Shown: positions 8,183 to 17,552, counted from the first letter of the stretch. The stretch is 64,000 nucleotides of DNA from Rhizobium sp. BK399 (GCF_014194695.1 NZ_JACIAH010000013.1:110357-174356), one strand, 5' to 3'. Notes: generated by a model from the sequence alone, not told the origin. Numbers and translations are program-made.

Positions 8183-8885
8183 AATCATCTTCGATACGGA
8201 AACCACGGGCCTCGATAACCGTGTGGACCGCATTATCGAGATCGGCGGCATCGAGCTTTTCAATCATTTTCCGACCGGCAATACGATCCATATTTACATC
8301 AATCCGGGCGATCAGAAAGTACACCCGGACGCGCTTGCCGTTCACGGCATCACCGATGAGTTCCTCAAGGACAAGCCCTCGTTCGCAGATGTTGCGCAGC
8401 AAATTATCGATTTCTTTGGCGACGCGAAATGGATCGCGCATAATGCCACGTTCGATATGGGCTTCATAAACGCTGAGCTCGCAAGGCTCGATTTGCCGCC
8501 GATTCTGCCTGACCGCGTGCTCGACACACTGTCGATGGCGCGCCGCAAGCATCCGATGGGACCCAACTCGCTCGATGCGCTTTGTCGCCGCTATGGCATC
8601 GATAATGCACATCGAACGAAGCACGGCGCGCTTCTCGACTCCGAACTGCTGGCCGATGTCTACATCGAGATGATCGGTGGCCGTCAGGCCGCCCTTGGCC
8701 TCGGAACCGCCGCGAGCAATTCGGCAGGCCAGGAAATCGTGGTCGAGGAAATCATCGTCGGGACGCTCGAACGGCCGCGGCCCCTTGCGCCGCGTCTCAG
8801 CGAAGCCGAGCAGCAAGCCCATGACGCGCTCATTGCCAAACTCGGCGCCAAGGGTGTCTGGGGAAAATACGATCTCGCAAACTAA
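8175..8885 (+). CDS. dnaQ: DNA polymerase III epsilon subunit (3'-5' proofreading exonuclease)
   Basis: 236-residue DEDDh exonuclease: ExoI motif IIFDTETTG (Asp7, Glu9), ExoII around AHNATFDMGF, ExoIII HGALLDSELLADVY with the catalytic His and Asp. The C-terminal region, rich in Ala and acidic residues and ending in GVWGKY, is the polymerase-binding tail typical of the subunit. It overlaps coaE by 8 bp and is followed by a terminator, so it ends the ppsR-maf-aroE-coaE-dnaQ run. Confidence 0.96.
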   Translation: MREIIFDTETTGLDNRVDRIIEIGGIELFNHFPTGNTIHIYINPGDQKVHPDALAVHGITDEFLKDKPSFADVAQQIIDFFGDAKWIAHNATFDMGFINAELARLDLPPILPDRVLDTLSMARRKHPMGPNSLDALCRRYGIDNAHRTKHGALLDSELLADVYIEMIGGRQAALGLGTAASNSAGQEIVVEEIIVGTLERPRPLAPRLSEAEQQAHDALIAKLGAKGVWGKYDLAN

Positions 8886-8886
8886 A

Positions 8887-8910
8887 AATGCCCGGGGCGA
8901 CCCGGGCATT
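8887..8910. terminator. Bidirectional terminator between dnaQ and secB
   Basis: AATGCCCGGG-gcga-CCCGGGCATT is a perfect 10-bp stem flanked by A-rich sequence on the left and T-rich on the right, so it can serve both convergent genes. Confidence 0.85.
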
Positions 8911-8942
8911 CGATTTTGTTCCAGCGTGCTATGCGCGAACTG

Positions 8943-9425
8943 TTAGTTCGTGGTTGCCTGGACCTTGGCACGGGCCTGCTCTTCGGCAACCCGCTGCGCA
9001 AACATCTGAGAGAAATCAATCGGATCGATCATCAGCGGCGGGAAGCCGCCATTACGCGTGACGTCGGCAATGATCTGACGTGCGAACGGGAAGAGCATGC
9101 GGGGGCACTCGATAAAGAGGACCGGCAGCATGTGCTCCTGCGGGAAACCCGCAATCCGGAAAACGCCGCCATAGACGAGCTCAGTGTGGAACACCGTCTT
9201 GTCACCATCCTTGGCTTCGGCGTTCAGAGAGAGAACGACGTCGAAATCCGTATCGGAGAGCGGATTGGCGTTGACGTTGACATTAATGTTGATGGCCGGA
9301 GCCTTGTCACGCGCCTGCAGCGAACGCGGAGCACCCGGATTTTCGAAGGAGAGATCCTTGGTATACTGGGCAAGGATGGTAAGGCTCGGGCTCGTTGCAC
9401 CGTTATTGCTGTTTTCGTCGGCCAT
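8943..9425 (-). CDS. secB: Protein-export chaperone SecB
   Basis: 160-residue cytoplasmic chaperone that keeps preproteins unfolded and hands them to SecA. The sequence shows LTILAQYTKDLSFENPGAP near the start, the family motif around FRIAGFPQEHMLPVLFIECPRMLFPFAR and a C-terminal MFAQR segment. Length and motifs are normal. It converges on dnaQ across a shared terminator. Confidence 0.97.
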   Translation of the reverse strand: MADENSNNGATSPSLTILAQYTKDLSFENPGAPRSLQARDKAPAININVNVNANPLSDTDFDVVLSLNAEAKDGDKTVFHTELVYGGVFRIAGFPQEHMLPVLFIECPRMLFPFARQIIADVTRNGGFPPLMIDPIDFSQMFAQRVAEEQARAKVQATTN

Positions 9426-9516
9426 TGGCTTTTCCTCGAGGGCATTGGATGGTGCCGCTCTATCATTTCGGGCATGGCCTTACAACCCTGAGCCAGCTTG
9501 CCGCCTCGACCGCCTC

Positions 9517-10005
9517 CTACTTGCCCAGATGCTTTCCCGACCAGGGAGAGTTGCCGTTCGGCTCGCGCCGAAAGTCATCGTCGTCCAGGTCCACGATCTT
9601 CGAGTCCTTGGAGCGGCCAGAGGAGCTGAAGCCGCCCGTTGGGCCTACGACGACGAAACGGCGGCTGACATACCGCCAGGCCAGATCGCGCACAGCTGGA
9701 ATGAAGATCAGCAACGCCACGATGTCGGTGATGAAGCCAGGGACCATCAGCAACAATGCGGCAATCACGAACATGGCCGGACGAAGCAGTTCTCGCCCCG
9801 GCACCATTCCGTTTCGCCCTTCAGCGGACATGCGGCGCAGGATTCCGACGCCCTGACGCCTGAGCAGGGCCATGCCGACCATGAAGCTTAGAATGACCAG
9901 CGCCAGCGTCGGCCAAAGTCCGATCACTCTTCCGACGAGCACGAAACCGGCAATCTCAGCGAGCGGCAACAGCAGCAGAAAACCAGGCAGGATCTTCAAG
10001 GGCAT
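9517..10005 (-). CDS. fxsA: FxsA-family membrane protein
   Basis: 162-residue protein with three to four membrane segments (FLLLLPLAEIAGFVLVG; TLALVILSFMVGMALL; FVIAALLLMVPGFITDIVALL) and a hydrophilic acidic C-terminus (about residues 120-162). The motif MVPGFITD is diagnostic for FxsA (suppressor of F exclusion of phage T7 in E. coli). The molecular role in alphaproteobacteria is unknown. It is divergent from the Tim44-like gene across 125 bp. Confidence 0.88.
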   Translation of the reverse strand: MPLKILPGFLLLLPLAEIAGFVLVGRVIGLWPTLALVILSFMVGMALLRRQGVGILRRMSAEGRNGMVPGRELLRPAMFVIAALLLMVPGFITDIVALLIFIPAVRDLAWRYVSRRFVVVGPTGGFSSSGRSKDSKIVDLDDDDFRREPNGNSPWSGKHLGK

Positions 10006-10130
10006 CGTCTAATTCCGGCCTAAGCCGGACTCCGTTGGAGGGTCGCGTTGCAGACCCCATTTGAATCATCTGTATAGGCGGACTATATGGGAGTACAAAT
10101 CAGGGATGTTAACAGCGGCTGCGGCGGGAT

Positions 10131-10832
10131 ATGGGTTCAAACGACTTCATCACATTGTTTTTTCTCGTGGCGGCGGTGCTGATTTTTCTGCAACTGCGCA
10201 GCGTTCTCGGTCGCCGTACGGGAAATGAGAAGCCCCCGCGCGATCTTTACACGCCGCGCGACGCCGTTGCGCCTGACTCGCCGGATGCTGGAAAGGTAGT
10301 AACACTGCCGCGTCGCGATGCGTCGGCCGAAGAAGACGATCGTTTTGCCGCAATCGACGCCTTTGCTCCAGCCGGCACATCGCTGAACGAATCGCTCCGG
10401 GAAATCAACAAGGCTGATGCTTCGTTCAATCCGAAGGAATTCGTGAACGGCGCCCGAATGGCCTATGAAATGATTGTGATGGCGTTTGCGGATGGCGATC
10501 GCAAGGCTCTGAAGAACCTCCTATCGCGCGAAGTTTATGACGGCTTCGATGCCGCCATTTCAGACCGTGAATCCAGGGGCGAGAAGGTGAAGTCGACCTT
10601 CGTCGGTATCGATAAGGCCGAGATCACCAGCGCCGAAATCAAAGGCACGGAGGTGCAGATTACGCTTCGCCTCGTCAGCCAGTTGATCTCAGCCACCTAT
10701 GACAACGCTGACAAGCTCATTGATGGCGATGCGGAGAATGTCGCGGAGGTCAACGATCTCTGGACTTTTGCACGCGACACCCGTTCGCGGGATCCCAACT
10801 GGAAACTCGTGGCCACCGAATCGGAAGCATGA
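10131..10832 (+). CDS. Tim44/TimA-family inner-membrane-anchored protein
   Basis: 233 residues: one N-terminal membrane segment (about 6-23, FITLFFLVAAVLIFLQL), a low-complexity charged linker, then a Tim44-like domain from about residue 95 (FNPKEFVNGARMAYEMIVMAFADGD). The mitochondrial Tim44 C-terminal domain peripherally binds inner-membrane phospholipid; in bacteria the domain is found in this single-pass form, with function not settled. Its end overlaps the mltA start (ATGA), a conserved alphaproteobacterial pairing that suggests a shared envelope role. Confidence 0.9.
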   Translation: MGSNDFITLFFLVAAVLIFLQLRSVLGRRTGNEKPPRDLYTPRDAVAPDSPDAGKVVTLPRRDASAEEDDRFAAIDAFAPAGTSLNESLREINKADASFNPKEFVNGARMAYEMIVMAFADGDRKALKNLLSREVYDGFDAAISDRESRGEKVKSTFVGIDKAEITSAEIKGTEVQITLRLVSQLISATYDNADKLIDGDAENVAEVNDLWTFARDTRSRDPNWKLVATESEA

Positions 10833-11947
10833 GTGAGGAAACCCCGGGCTTTGCCCTGCAAGCAATAAGCTTCGATGATCTGGAAGGCTGGAAGGATGAT
10901 GATCCCTCCGGCCTTTTTGAAGCAATGGAGGCATGTCGCCGGCAGATCAGCGAGGTTAAGGCATACCGGACGGGCTCGCTCGGGTTGACGGCACAGGATC
11001 TTTTGCCGCTGCTCGAAGCGGCGCGGAGTGCGAGGATTTCATCGGCTACCGATGCCCGGGCTTTCCTCCAATCCCACTGTCGACCCTTCCGAATTTGCCG
11101 GATGGATGGCAGTCCGGGTTTCGTTACTGCCTTCTATGAGCCTGAGGTTTTGGTTTCGGCGGTACCGGACGAAGACTATCGCTTTCCCTTCTATCGGCGC
11201 CCCGACGACCTGATCGATCTTGATGAGGGTAATCGTCCGGCCACTTTACCTGGTGGCTATGCGTTCGGCAGGCTGACAGATGGCGCAATTGACGCCTATC
11301 CGGATCGTCGTGAGATTGACGAGGGTTTCCTGGCTGGCCGAGGATTGGAGATTGCCTGGGCAAAGTCGAAGGTCGACGTCTTCTTTGTTCATGTGCAAGG
11401 TGCAGCACGCCTGCGATATCCGGACGGCGCCATCGGCCGGATTACCTATGCAGCGAAGGCCGGACATCCGTTCTCGGCGATTGGCAAGTTGTTGATCGAG
11501 CGCGGAGAAATCGAACGCTCGGAAATTTCGATGCAGGCCATTCGGCGATGGCTGGCTTCACACCCCGGTCAGGTTGATGAAATTCTCTGGCATAATCGTT
11601 CCTATATTTTCTTCCGGGAAGTTCCGTCGGCGGATTTGAACGCCGGCCCCATTGCGGCGGCAAAAGTGCCGTTGATTGCCGGTCGTTCGCTGGCCGTTGA
11701 CCGGCTCATTCACACATTTGGCTTCACATTCTTCATTCGCTCCGAAAACCTGGTCCACCTGGACGGGGGACGACCGTTCGCGCGGCTGATGCTGGCGCTC
11801 GATACCGGGTCGGCCATCGTCGGCCCGGCGCGAGGTGATATCTTTACCGGATCCGGGGACCAAGCGGGGGAGCTTGCAGGAACAGTGCGTCACGATGCCG
11901 ACTTCTTTATCCTGCTTCCGAACGCCGCAGCGGAGAGATTCGCCTGA
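10829..11947 (+). CDS. mltA: MltA-family lytic transglycosylase, no visible export signal
   Basis: 372-residue murein lytic transglycosylase A homologue: MltA barrel domain (SPGFVTAFYEPEVLVSA through AKSKVDVFFVHVQGAARL) and C-terminal 3D domain (LMLALDTGSAIVGPARGDIFTG) that carries the catalytic Asp. E. coli MltA is an outer-membrane lipoprotein, but here the N-terminus MSEETPGFALQAISFDDLEGW has neither hydrophobic core nor lipobox. No longer start exists without entering the upstream gene, with which it overlaps by 4 bp. Secretion route is therefore unclear. Confidence 0.93.
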   Translation: MSEETPGFALQAISFDDLEGWKDDDPSGLFEAMEACRRQISEVKAYRTGSLGLTAQDLLPLLEAARSARISSATDARAFLQSHCRPFRICRMDGSPGFVTAFYEPEVLVSAVPDEDYRFPFYRRPDDLIDLDEGNRPATLPGGYAFGRLTDGAIDAYPDRREIDEGFLAGRGLEIAWAKSKVDVFFVHVQGAARLRYPDGAIGRITYAAKAGHPFSAIGKLLIERGEIERSEISMQAIRRWLASHPGQVDEILWHNRSYIFFREVPSADLNAGPIAAAKVPLIAGRSLAVDRLIHTFGFTFFIRSENLVHLDGGRPFARLMLALDTGSAIVGPARGDIFTGSGDQAGELAGTVRHDADFFILLPNAAAERFA

Positions 11948-12507
11948 TGGCACGCGACCGAAAGCTCAGTACGGATGAAAGGATACTCTGGGGCAAGGTG
12001 GCACGTAGTACGCGGCCTATGCCCGGCAAGCAGGACGACTTGACTGAGCTCGACGCTTTTCTGACAGAGGCGGAGGCTGAAAGCGGGAGGGCAGCGAGCC
12101 CGAAATCATCGTCTGAAAGCTTGGTCGCAGCTATGCCTCCGGCTCCGAAATCGCGATCCGGTCTCCATCACCCACTCGAAAGACCGGTCAAACGTAAGAT
12201 CGCCAAGGGGCGGCTGCCGCTCGAAGCCCGTATCGACCTACATGGGCTGGTTCAAAGCGAAGCCCACATCTTGCTTCTCGAATTTCTGATAAGGGCCCAC
12301 GAGCGGGGGATGAGACATGTTCTCGTCATTACCGGCAAGGGCAGTTCGCTTGGCAGTGACGGCGCACTGAAGCGTGCTGTCCCGATGTGGTTTTCGAAGC
12401 CCGAGTTTCGCTATTTCATCTCATCCTATGAAACGGCAGCCCAACATCACGGGGGTGAGGGCGCGCTCTATATCAGGCTGTCACGCCGACATGGAGAAAG
12501 GTTGTGA
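11947..12507 (+). CDS. Smr-domain protein
   Basis: 186 residues. The N-terminal half is charged and Ser/Pro-rich; the C-terminal half is an Smr domain with IDLHGLVQSEAH and the VITGKGSS loop. Smr domains are DNA or RNA nicking/binding modules; stand-alone ones such as SmrA/SmrB act on nucleic acid, so nuclease activity is possible but not shown. It overlaps the mltA stop by one base and the next gene by 4 bp, so it belongs to the Tim44-mltA-smr-xre operon. Confidence 0.9.
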   Translation: MARDRKLSTDERILWGKVARSTRPMPGKQDDLTELDAFLTEAEAESGRAASPKSSSESLVAAMPPAPKSRSGLHHPLERPVKRKIAKGRLPLEARIDLHGLVQSEAHILLLEFLIRAHERGMRHVLVITGKGSSLGSDGALKRAVPMWFSKPEFRYFISSYETAAQHHGGEGALYIRLSRRHGERL

Positions 12508-12881
12508 CGCCGTTCGGCGAGGCGATCCGCAAGCTGCGCGAGCGCAAGGGTGTCTCGCAGAAGCAGATGGCAGCTGCCCTCAATGTCTCTCCGGCCTATC
12601 TCTCCGCACTCGAGCATGGCAAGCGCGGCTTGCCCAGCTTCGATCTGCTCCAGCGGATCGCCGGTTACTTCAACATCATTTGGGATGAAGCAGAGGAACT
12701 TTTCCTTTTGGCGCGTTCTTCCGACCCCCGCGTGGTGGTGGATACGTCCGGTTTGTCGGCCGAACATACCGCATTTGCGAACCTTCTGGCCGGCTGTATT
12801 CGCGATCTCGATCAAACGACGCTGGGCGAACTGACAAGCATTCTCGAAAACGGCGGAAAAGCGGACGGAAAACGGTCATAA
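12504..12881 (+). CDS. XRE-family helix-turn-helix transcriptional regulator
   Basis: 125 residues. The N-terminal 60 residues form a Cro/CI-type HTH (GEAIRKLRERKGVSQKQMAAALNVS, then YLSALEHGKRGLPS). The C-terminal part has no recognised ligand domain. The GTG start overlaps the smr stop (GTGA). Targets are unknown; the compact operon suggests it may control the upstream genes or simply be cotranscribed. Confidence 0.92.
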   Translation: MTPFGEAIRKLRERKGVSQKQMAAALNVSPAYLSALEHGKRGLPSFDLLQRIAGYFNIIWDEAEELFLLARSSDPRVVVDTSGLSAEHTAFANLLAGCIRDLDQTTLGELTSILENGGKADGKRS

Positions 12882-13015
12882 TCCCCTGATTTATGGCCAG
12901 TTTGAGCCCGCTGGCATTGGGAACTTCGATCAAAAACCCTATATTCTGGCATGTAAAAGGCAGGTGATTCGCAAGTCTCTTCTCTGCCCCGACAACAGGG
13001 AAATTCTCGAAAAGT

Positions 13016-15451
13016 ATGACCGATATACCCACGACGGAAAACGGCGTTAGCACCGAATATGGCGCAGACTCGATCAAGGTTCTGAAGGGCCTTGATGCGG
13101 TGCGCAAGCGCCCGGGTATGTATATCGGTGATACCGATGACGGCTCCGGCCTTCATCACATGGTTTATGAGGTCGTCGACAACGCGATCGACGAAGCTCT
13201 CGCCGGCCACGCCGATATCGTGACCGTGACGCTCAATCCCGACGGGTCGGTCACCGTCACCGACAACGGTCGCGGTATCCCGACGGACATTCATAGCGGC
13301 GAAGGCGTGTCGGCCGCTGAGGTCATCATGACGCAGCTGCACGCCGGCGGTAAGTTCGACCAGAATTCCTACAAGGTCTCCGGCGGTCTGCACGGCGTCG
13401 GCGTTTCCGTCGTCAACGCGCTTTCCGTCTGGCTGAGGCTGAAGATCCGCCGTCAGGGCAAGATCCATGAAATGAGCTTCACGCATGGCGTGGCCGACGC
13501 ACCATTGAAGGTGATCGGAGACGCCGGCGATGAAACGGGTACGGAAGTCAGCTTCATGCCGAGTACCGAAACCTTTACGATGACCGAATTCGATTACGGC
13601 ACGCTGGAGCATCGCCTACGCGAGCTCGCATTCCTGAACTCCGGTGTACGCATCCTGCTCAGCGATAAGCGCCATTCGGATATCAAGCAGGAAGAGATGA
13701 TCTACGACGGCGGCCTGGAGGCCTTCGTTTCCTATCTCGACCGCGCCAAGAAGCCGCTAGTCGACAAGCCGGTGGCGATCCGCGGGGAGAAAGATGGGAT
13801 TACCGTCGAGGTCGCGATGTGGTGGAACGACAGCTACCACGAGAACGTCTTGTGCTTCACCAACAACATCCCGCAGCGCGACGGTGGCACGCACATGGCC
13901 GGCTTCCGCGCCGCGCTGACCCGCCAGATCACCTCCTACGCCGATACGTCGGGGATCACAAAGAAGGAAAAGGTGACCCTGACTGGCGACGATTGCCGCG
14001 AAGGCCTGACGGCCGTTCTTTCCGTAAAGGTGCCGGATCCGAAGTTTTCGTCGCAAACCAAAGACAAGCTGGTTTCCTCGGAAGTTCGCCCCGTTGTCGA
14101 AAACCTCGTCAGCGAAGCGCTGAGCACGTGGCTCGAAGAGCATCCGTCGGAAGCCAAGGTGCTGGTCGGCAAGGTGGTCGAAGCCGCCGCGGCGCGCGAA
14201 GCTGCCCGTAAGGCGCGCGAACTCACCCGCCGCAAGGGTGCCCTCGACATTGCCTCTCTGCCCGGCAAGCTCGCCGATTGTTCCGAGCGTGATCCCGCCA
14301 AGTCCGAAGTCTTCCTCGTCGAGGGCGACTCGGCAGGTGGTTCGGCCAAGCAGGGGCGTTCGCGCGAAAACCAGGCTATCCTGCCGCTGCGCGGAAAGAT
14401 CCTCAACGTCGAGCGTGCTCGCTTCGACAAGATGCTGTCCAGCCAGGAAATCGGTACGCTGATTACCGCGCTTGGCACCGGCATTGGCAAGGACGAGTTC
14501 AACGCGGAAAAGCTGCGCTACCACAAGATCATTATCATGACGGATGCTGACGTCGACGGCGCCCACATTCGTACTCTGCTTCTGACTTTCTTCTTCCGTC
14601 AGATGCCTGAGCTGATCGAGCGTGGTCACCTCTATATCGCTCAGCCGCCGCTCTATAAGGTATCGCGCGGCAAGTCGATCCAGTACCTGAAGAACGAGAA
14701 GGCCCTTGAGGATTATCTTATTGCCCAGGGCCTGGAAGATGCCGCCTTGAGGCTCGGCAGCGGTGAAGTGCGCACAGGGCAGGACGTTGGCGAGGTGATC
14801 AGCGACGCGTTGCGTCTTCGCGCGCTGCTCGACAACTTGCATTCGCGCTACAATCGCGCTGTCGTCGAACAGGCGGCGATCGCCGGCGCTCTGAACGCCG
14901 AAGCGGTCAGCGACCGCGGGAGAGCAGAACAGCTGGCTGGCGAAGTTGCCAGCAGGCTCGATCTGATTGCGGAAGACACCGAGCGGGGTTGGGAAGGGGG
15001 CGTGACCAGCGAAGGTGGCCTCAAGCTCGAGCGCATGGTGCGTGGCGTAAAGGAAGTCGTCGTCCTTGACATGGCCTTGATCGGCTCGCAGGACGCAAGG
15101 CTTATCGATCAGCTGTCGGCTCGGCTGAAGGAAATCTATCAGACACCTCCATCGCTCTCCCGGCGCGACGGCAACATGGAAATTTCCGGCCCCCGAGCAC
15201 TTCTGGACGCGATTTTCGCAAGCGGTCGCAAGGGGTTGACGATGCAGCGTTACAAGGGTCTCGGCGAAATGAATGCCGAACAGCTCTGGGAAACGACGTT
15301 GGATCCGAACGTTCGTTCACTGCTCCAGGTCAAAGTTGCCGACGCTACGGATGCCGATGGCCTCTTCGCTCGCTTGATGGGTGACGAAGTCGAGCCGCGC
15401 AGGGAGTTCATCCAGGACAACGCACTCAGCGTCGCAAACCTCGATATCTAA
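13016..15451 (+). CDS. gyrB: DNA gyrase subunit B
   Basis: 811-residue ATPase subunit of DNA gyrase. GHKL ATPase with DNAIDEALAGH and DNGRGIP, the transducer domain, the Toprim motif EGDSAGG and DADVDG, and the C-terminal YKGLGEMNAEQLWETT signature are all present. Compared with about 804 residues in E. coli the length is normal. It has its own 134-bp upstream region and a terminator after the stop. Confidence 0.98.
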   Translation: MTDIPTTENGVSTEYGADSIKVLKGLDAVRKRPGMYIGDTDDGSGLHHMVYEVVDNAIDEALAGHADIVTVTLNPDGSVTVTDNGRGIPTDIHSGEGVSAAEVIMTQLHAGGKFDQNSYKVSGGLHGVGVSVVNALSVWLRLKIRRQGKIHEMSFTHGVADAPLKVIGDAGDETGTEVSFMPSTETFTMTEFDYGTLEHRLRELAFLNSGVRILLSDKRHSDIKQEEMIYDGGLEAFVSYLDRAKKPLVDKPVAIRGEKDGITVEVAMWWNDSYHENVLCFTNNIPQRDGGTHMAGFRAALTRQITSYADTSGITKKEKVTLTGDDCREGLTAVLSVKVPDPKFSSQTKDKLVSSEVRPVVENLVSEALSTWLEEHPSEAKVLVGKVVEAAAAREAARKARELTRRKGALDIASLPGKLADCSERDPAKSEVFLVEGDSAGGSAKQGRSRENQAILPLRGKILNVERARFDKMLSSQEIGTLITALGTGIGKDEFNAEKLRYHKIIIMTDADVDGAHIRTLLLTFFFRQMPELIERGHLYIAQPPLYKVSRGKSIQYLKNEKALEDYLIAQGLEDAALRLGSGEVRTGQDVGEVISDALRLRALLDNLHSRYNRAVVEQAAIAGALNAEAVSDRGRAEQLAGEVASRLDLIAEDTERGWEGGVTSEGGLKLERMVRGVKEVVVLDMALIGSQDARLIDQLSARLKEIYQTPPSLSRRDGNMEISGPRALLDAIFASGRKGLTMQRYKGLGEMNAEQLWETTLDPNVRSLLQVKVADATDADGLFARLMGDEVEPRREFIQDNALSVANLDI

Positions 15452-15481
15452 GATATCGAAACCTCAGATTTGTATCCAAGG

Positions 15482-15508
15482 CCCCGCGCTTCAACGTGGG
15501 GTTTTGCT
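15482..15508 (+). terminator. Intrinsic terminator after gyrB
   Basis: CCCCGCG-cttca-CGTGGGG stem (one G-U pair) followed by TTTTGCTTT, 30 bp after the gyrB stop and just before the convergent nitroreductase end. Confidence 0.7.
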
Positions 15509-15517
15509 TTATAAATC

Positions 15518-16111
15518 CTAGTTCGCGATGAACTTGCCGCGGAAGGCGACCTCGGAAAGAGACTTGCGCTGGCTCGGAACTTCCCGCTCCTGGTTGCGCT
15601 CTGAAAGCACGCTCTTGTCGGCAAGGCGACCAACCGCTACGCCTGCCTCGACCCGGTAGCTCTCGGGAATCGAGAACGCCTTGTGGATTTCCTCGTGCTT
15701 GATGCCGCCCATGCCGTGGGCATAGAAGCCTGAAAGCCGGGCCTGCAGCGCGAGATAGCCCCAGGCGGTGCCGGCGTCGAACGAGTGCGTGTAGCTCTTC
15801 CTTCCTTCGGAAAAGTCGCCGTTGAAACTCCTTGAAACAACGTAGATGAGCGCCGAAGCGTTTTTCGCCCACTCCTGGTTCGACTCGACCAAGAGGTCGA
15901 CGAACTTGCTCCAGTCCTCCGAGCCATTGAGTGCATAGACAAAACGCCAGGGTTGCTGATTGGCGGACGATGGTGCCCAATGCGCTGCGTCGAGAATTGT
16001 CAAAAGAACCGATTCATCAATCACTTCTCCGGTAAACGCGCGAGGCGACCAGCGATCGAGGAACAACGGGTCGATCGCATACTGGGATTCACGGCTATTG
16101 CTCTTTGTCAT
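15518..16111 (-). CDS. Nitroreductase-family FMN protein
   Basis: 197-residue flavoprotein of the nitroreductase fold. Motifs: RWSPRAFTGE near the N-terminus (FMN phosphate binding), AAHWAPSSANQQPWRFV, and GVAVGRLADKS near the C-terminus. Such enzymes reduce nitro or quinone compounds with NAD(P)H; the physiological substrate cannot be assigned. It stands alone, convergent with gyrB. Confidence 0.9.
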   Translation of the reverse strand: MTKSNSRESQYAIDPLFLDRWSPRAFTGEVIDESVLLTILDAAHWAPSSANQQPWRFVYALNGSEDWSKFVDLLVESNQEWAKNASALIYVVSRSFNGDFSEGRKSYTHSFDAGTAWGYLALQARLSGFYAHGMGGIKHEEIHKAFSIPESYRVEAGVAVGRLADKSVLSERNQEREVPSQRKSLSEVAFRGKFIAN

Positions 16112-16503
16112 TGCGCTTCCGAGTGCGGTTTCTCACATATCCTAGTGGATGTTGAGTTTTTGGCAGAGAAGATACTTGCTGGCATGGGCGCTGGCGATAG
16201 TCGACCTTGCATATCAAGCTCCTTCCCGCTTGTCTTAGGCTTCATCAGAGGCGCTTGGCAAGCGATGGTCGCTTACTGGGAGAGCGCAAGTCTCTCTTGT
16301 CACTAGCTGCGCACGCGTCGCAAAGTGATGAAAGGAAACTGATCTTCTTGCAGGCGGGGCCTGGTCAAAGATTGATCGTCGGAAGGCTGGATCTACGGAA
16401 ATTTTCTGGAGCTGCGTACCGCTTCGCCAAAAAGCCGTAATGACACCGGTGAATATGTCGTTCATAGGTGATCACGACGTCGCTTTTTCTGAGGAGGAAT
16501 TTC
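16112..16503. other. 392-bp gap between nitroreductase and FAH hydrolase, no gene recognised
   Basis: No tRNA, no repeat and no open frame with convincing codon usage. It must contain the promoter of the nitroreductase gene and of the FAH gene. Short in-frame stretches on both strands lack any recognisable domain. Immediately before the FAH start lies a textbook Shine-Dalgarno, AGGAGG. Confidence 0.5.
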
Positions 16504-17346
16504 ATGAAGCTTATGCGTGTTGGAGAGACTGGCCATGAGAAGCCCGCCATGCTCGATTCCGATGGCAAGATCCGTGATCTTTCCGCGCATGTCGCGGATA
16601 TTGGCGGCGAAGCGATCTCGCCCGAAGGCTTATCGAAGCTTCAGGCTATTGACCCGAAGAGCCTGCCGGAATTGGCACCCGGCCGCATCGGCGCCTGCGT
16701 TGCCGGAACCGGAAAGTTCATTTGCATCGGCCTGAATTTTTCCGATCATGCCGCGGAAACTGGCGCGACCGTCCCGCCGGAGCCCGTCATCTTCATGAAG
16801 GCAACGTCGGCAATCGTGGGGCCGAACGACAATGTCCTCATTCCGCGCGGCTCCGAGAAGACCGACTGGGAAGTGGAACTCGGCGTCGTCATCGGCAAAA
16901 CGGCGAAGTATGTCAGTGAAGCCGATGCGCTTGATTACGTCGCCGGCTATTGTGTGTCCCACGACGTCTCCGAGCGGGCCTTCCAGACGGAGCGTGCCGG
17001 CCAATGGACCAAGGGCAAGTCGTGCGACACGTTTGGTCCGATCGGGCCCTGGCTCGTCACCAAGGACGAAATCGCGGATCCGCAAAACCTCGGGATGTGG
17101 CTGAAGGTCAATGGCGAAACCATGCAAAACGGCTCGTCGAAGACGATGGTTTATGGCGTTGCCTACGTGGTGTCCTATCTCAGCCAGTTCATGTCCCTGC
17201 ATCCGGGCGATGTCATCTCGACTGGGACGCCTCCTGGCGTCGGCATGGGCATGAAGCCACCGCGGTTTCTTAAGTCCGGTGACGTCGTTGAGCTCGGTAT
17301 CGAGGGTCTGGGCTCACAGAAGCAGACCTTCGCGGCTGACCGCTGA
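16504..17346 (+). CDS. Fumarylacetoacetate hydrolase (FAH)-family protein
   Basis: 280-residue FAH superfamily enzyme. It has the C-terminal catalytic domain with FICIGLNFSDHAAETG, VIFMKATSAI and the metal-binding E-x-E and D motifs in DWEVELGVVIG and GYCVSHDVSERAFQ. Family reactions include hydrolysis or decarboxylation of 2-oxo acids, often 2,4-diketo-3-deoxy-sugar acids. The start at 16504 has AGGAGG seven bases upstream. It is followed by a terminator and lies alone, so pathway context is missing. Confidence 0.9.
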   Translation: MKLMRVGETGHEKPAMLDSDGKIRDLSAHVADIGGEAISPEGLSKLQAIDPKSLPELAPGRIGACVAGTGKFICIGLNFSDHAAETGATVPPEPVIFMKATSAIVGPNDNVLIPRGSEKTDWEVELGVVIGKTAKYVSEADALDYVAGYCVSHDVSERAFQTERAGQWTKGKSCDTFGPIGPWLVTKDEIADPQNLGMWLKVNGETMQNGSSKTMVYGVAYVVSYLSQFMSLHPGDVISTGTPPGVGMGMKPPRFLKSGDVVELGIEGLGSQKQTFAADR

Positions 17347-17386
17347 GACCCCATTCCGAGATCATTAAGCATTCGAGCGCACCATC

Positions 17387-17416
17387 ATGCCGGGATAATT
17401 TTCCCGGCATTTCTTT
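17387..17416 (+). terminator. Intrinsic terminator after the FAH gene
   Basis: ATGCCGGGA-taattt-TCCCGGCAT, a perfect 9-bp stem, followed by TTCTTTTT. Confidence 0.85.
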
Positions 17417-17552
17417 TTGCGGTGCGGATGCCAATGTTGCTGCGCAACAAAAACCTGTTAATCTGCGTTGAGGTGCCAGCACGTCGTTGGAAAGAATCCG
17501 ATGCCTTTTCAATCGGCGTCGTCTTCCAGATTAGAGAAAGGTGGCGCATCTC

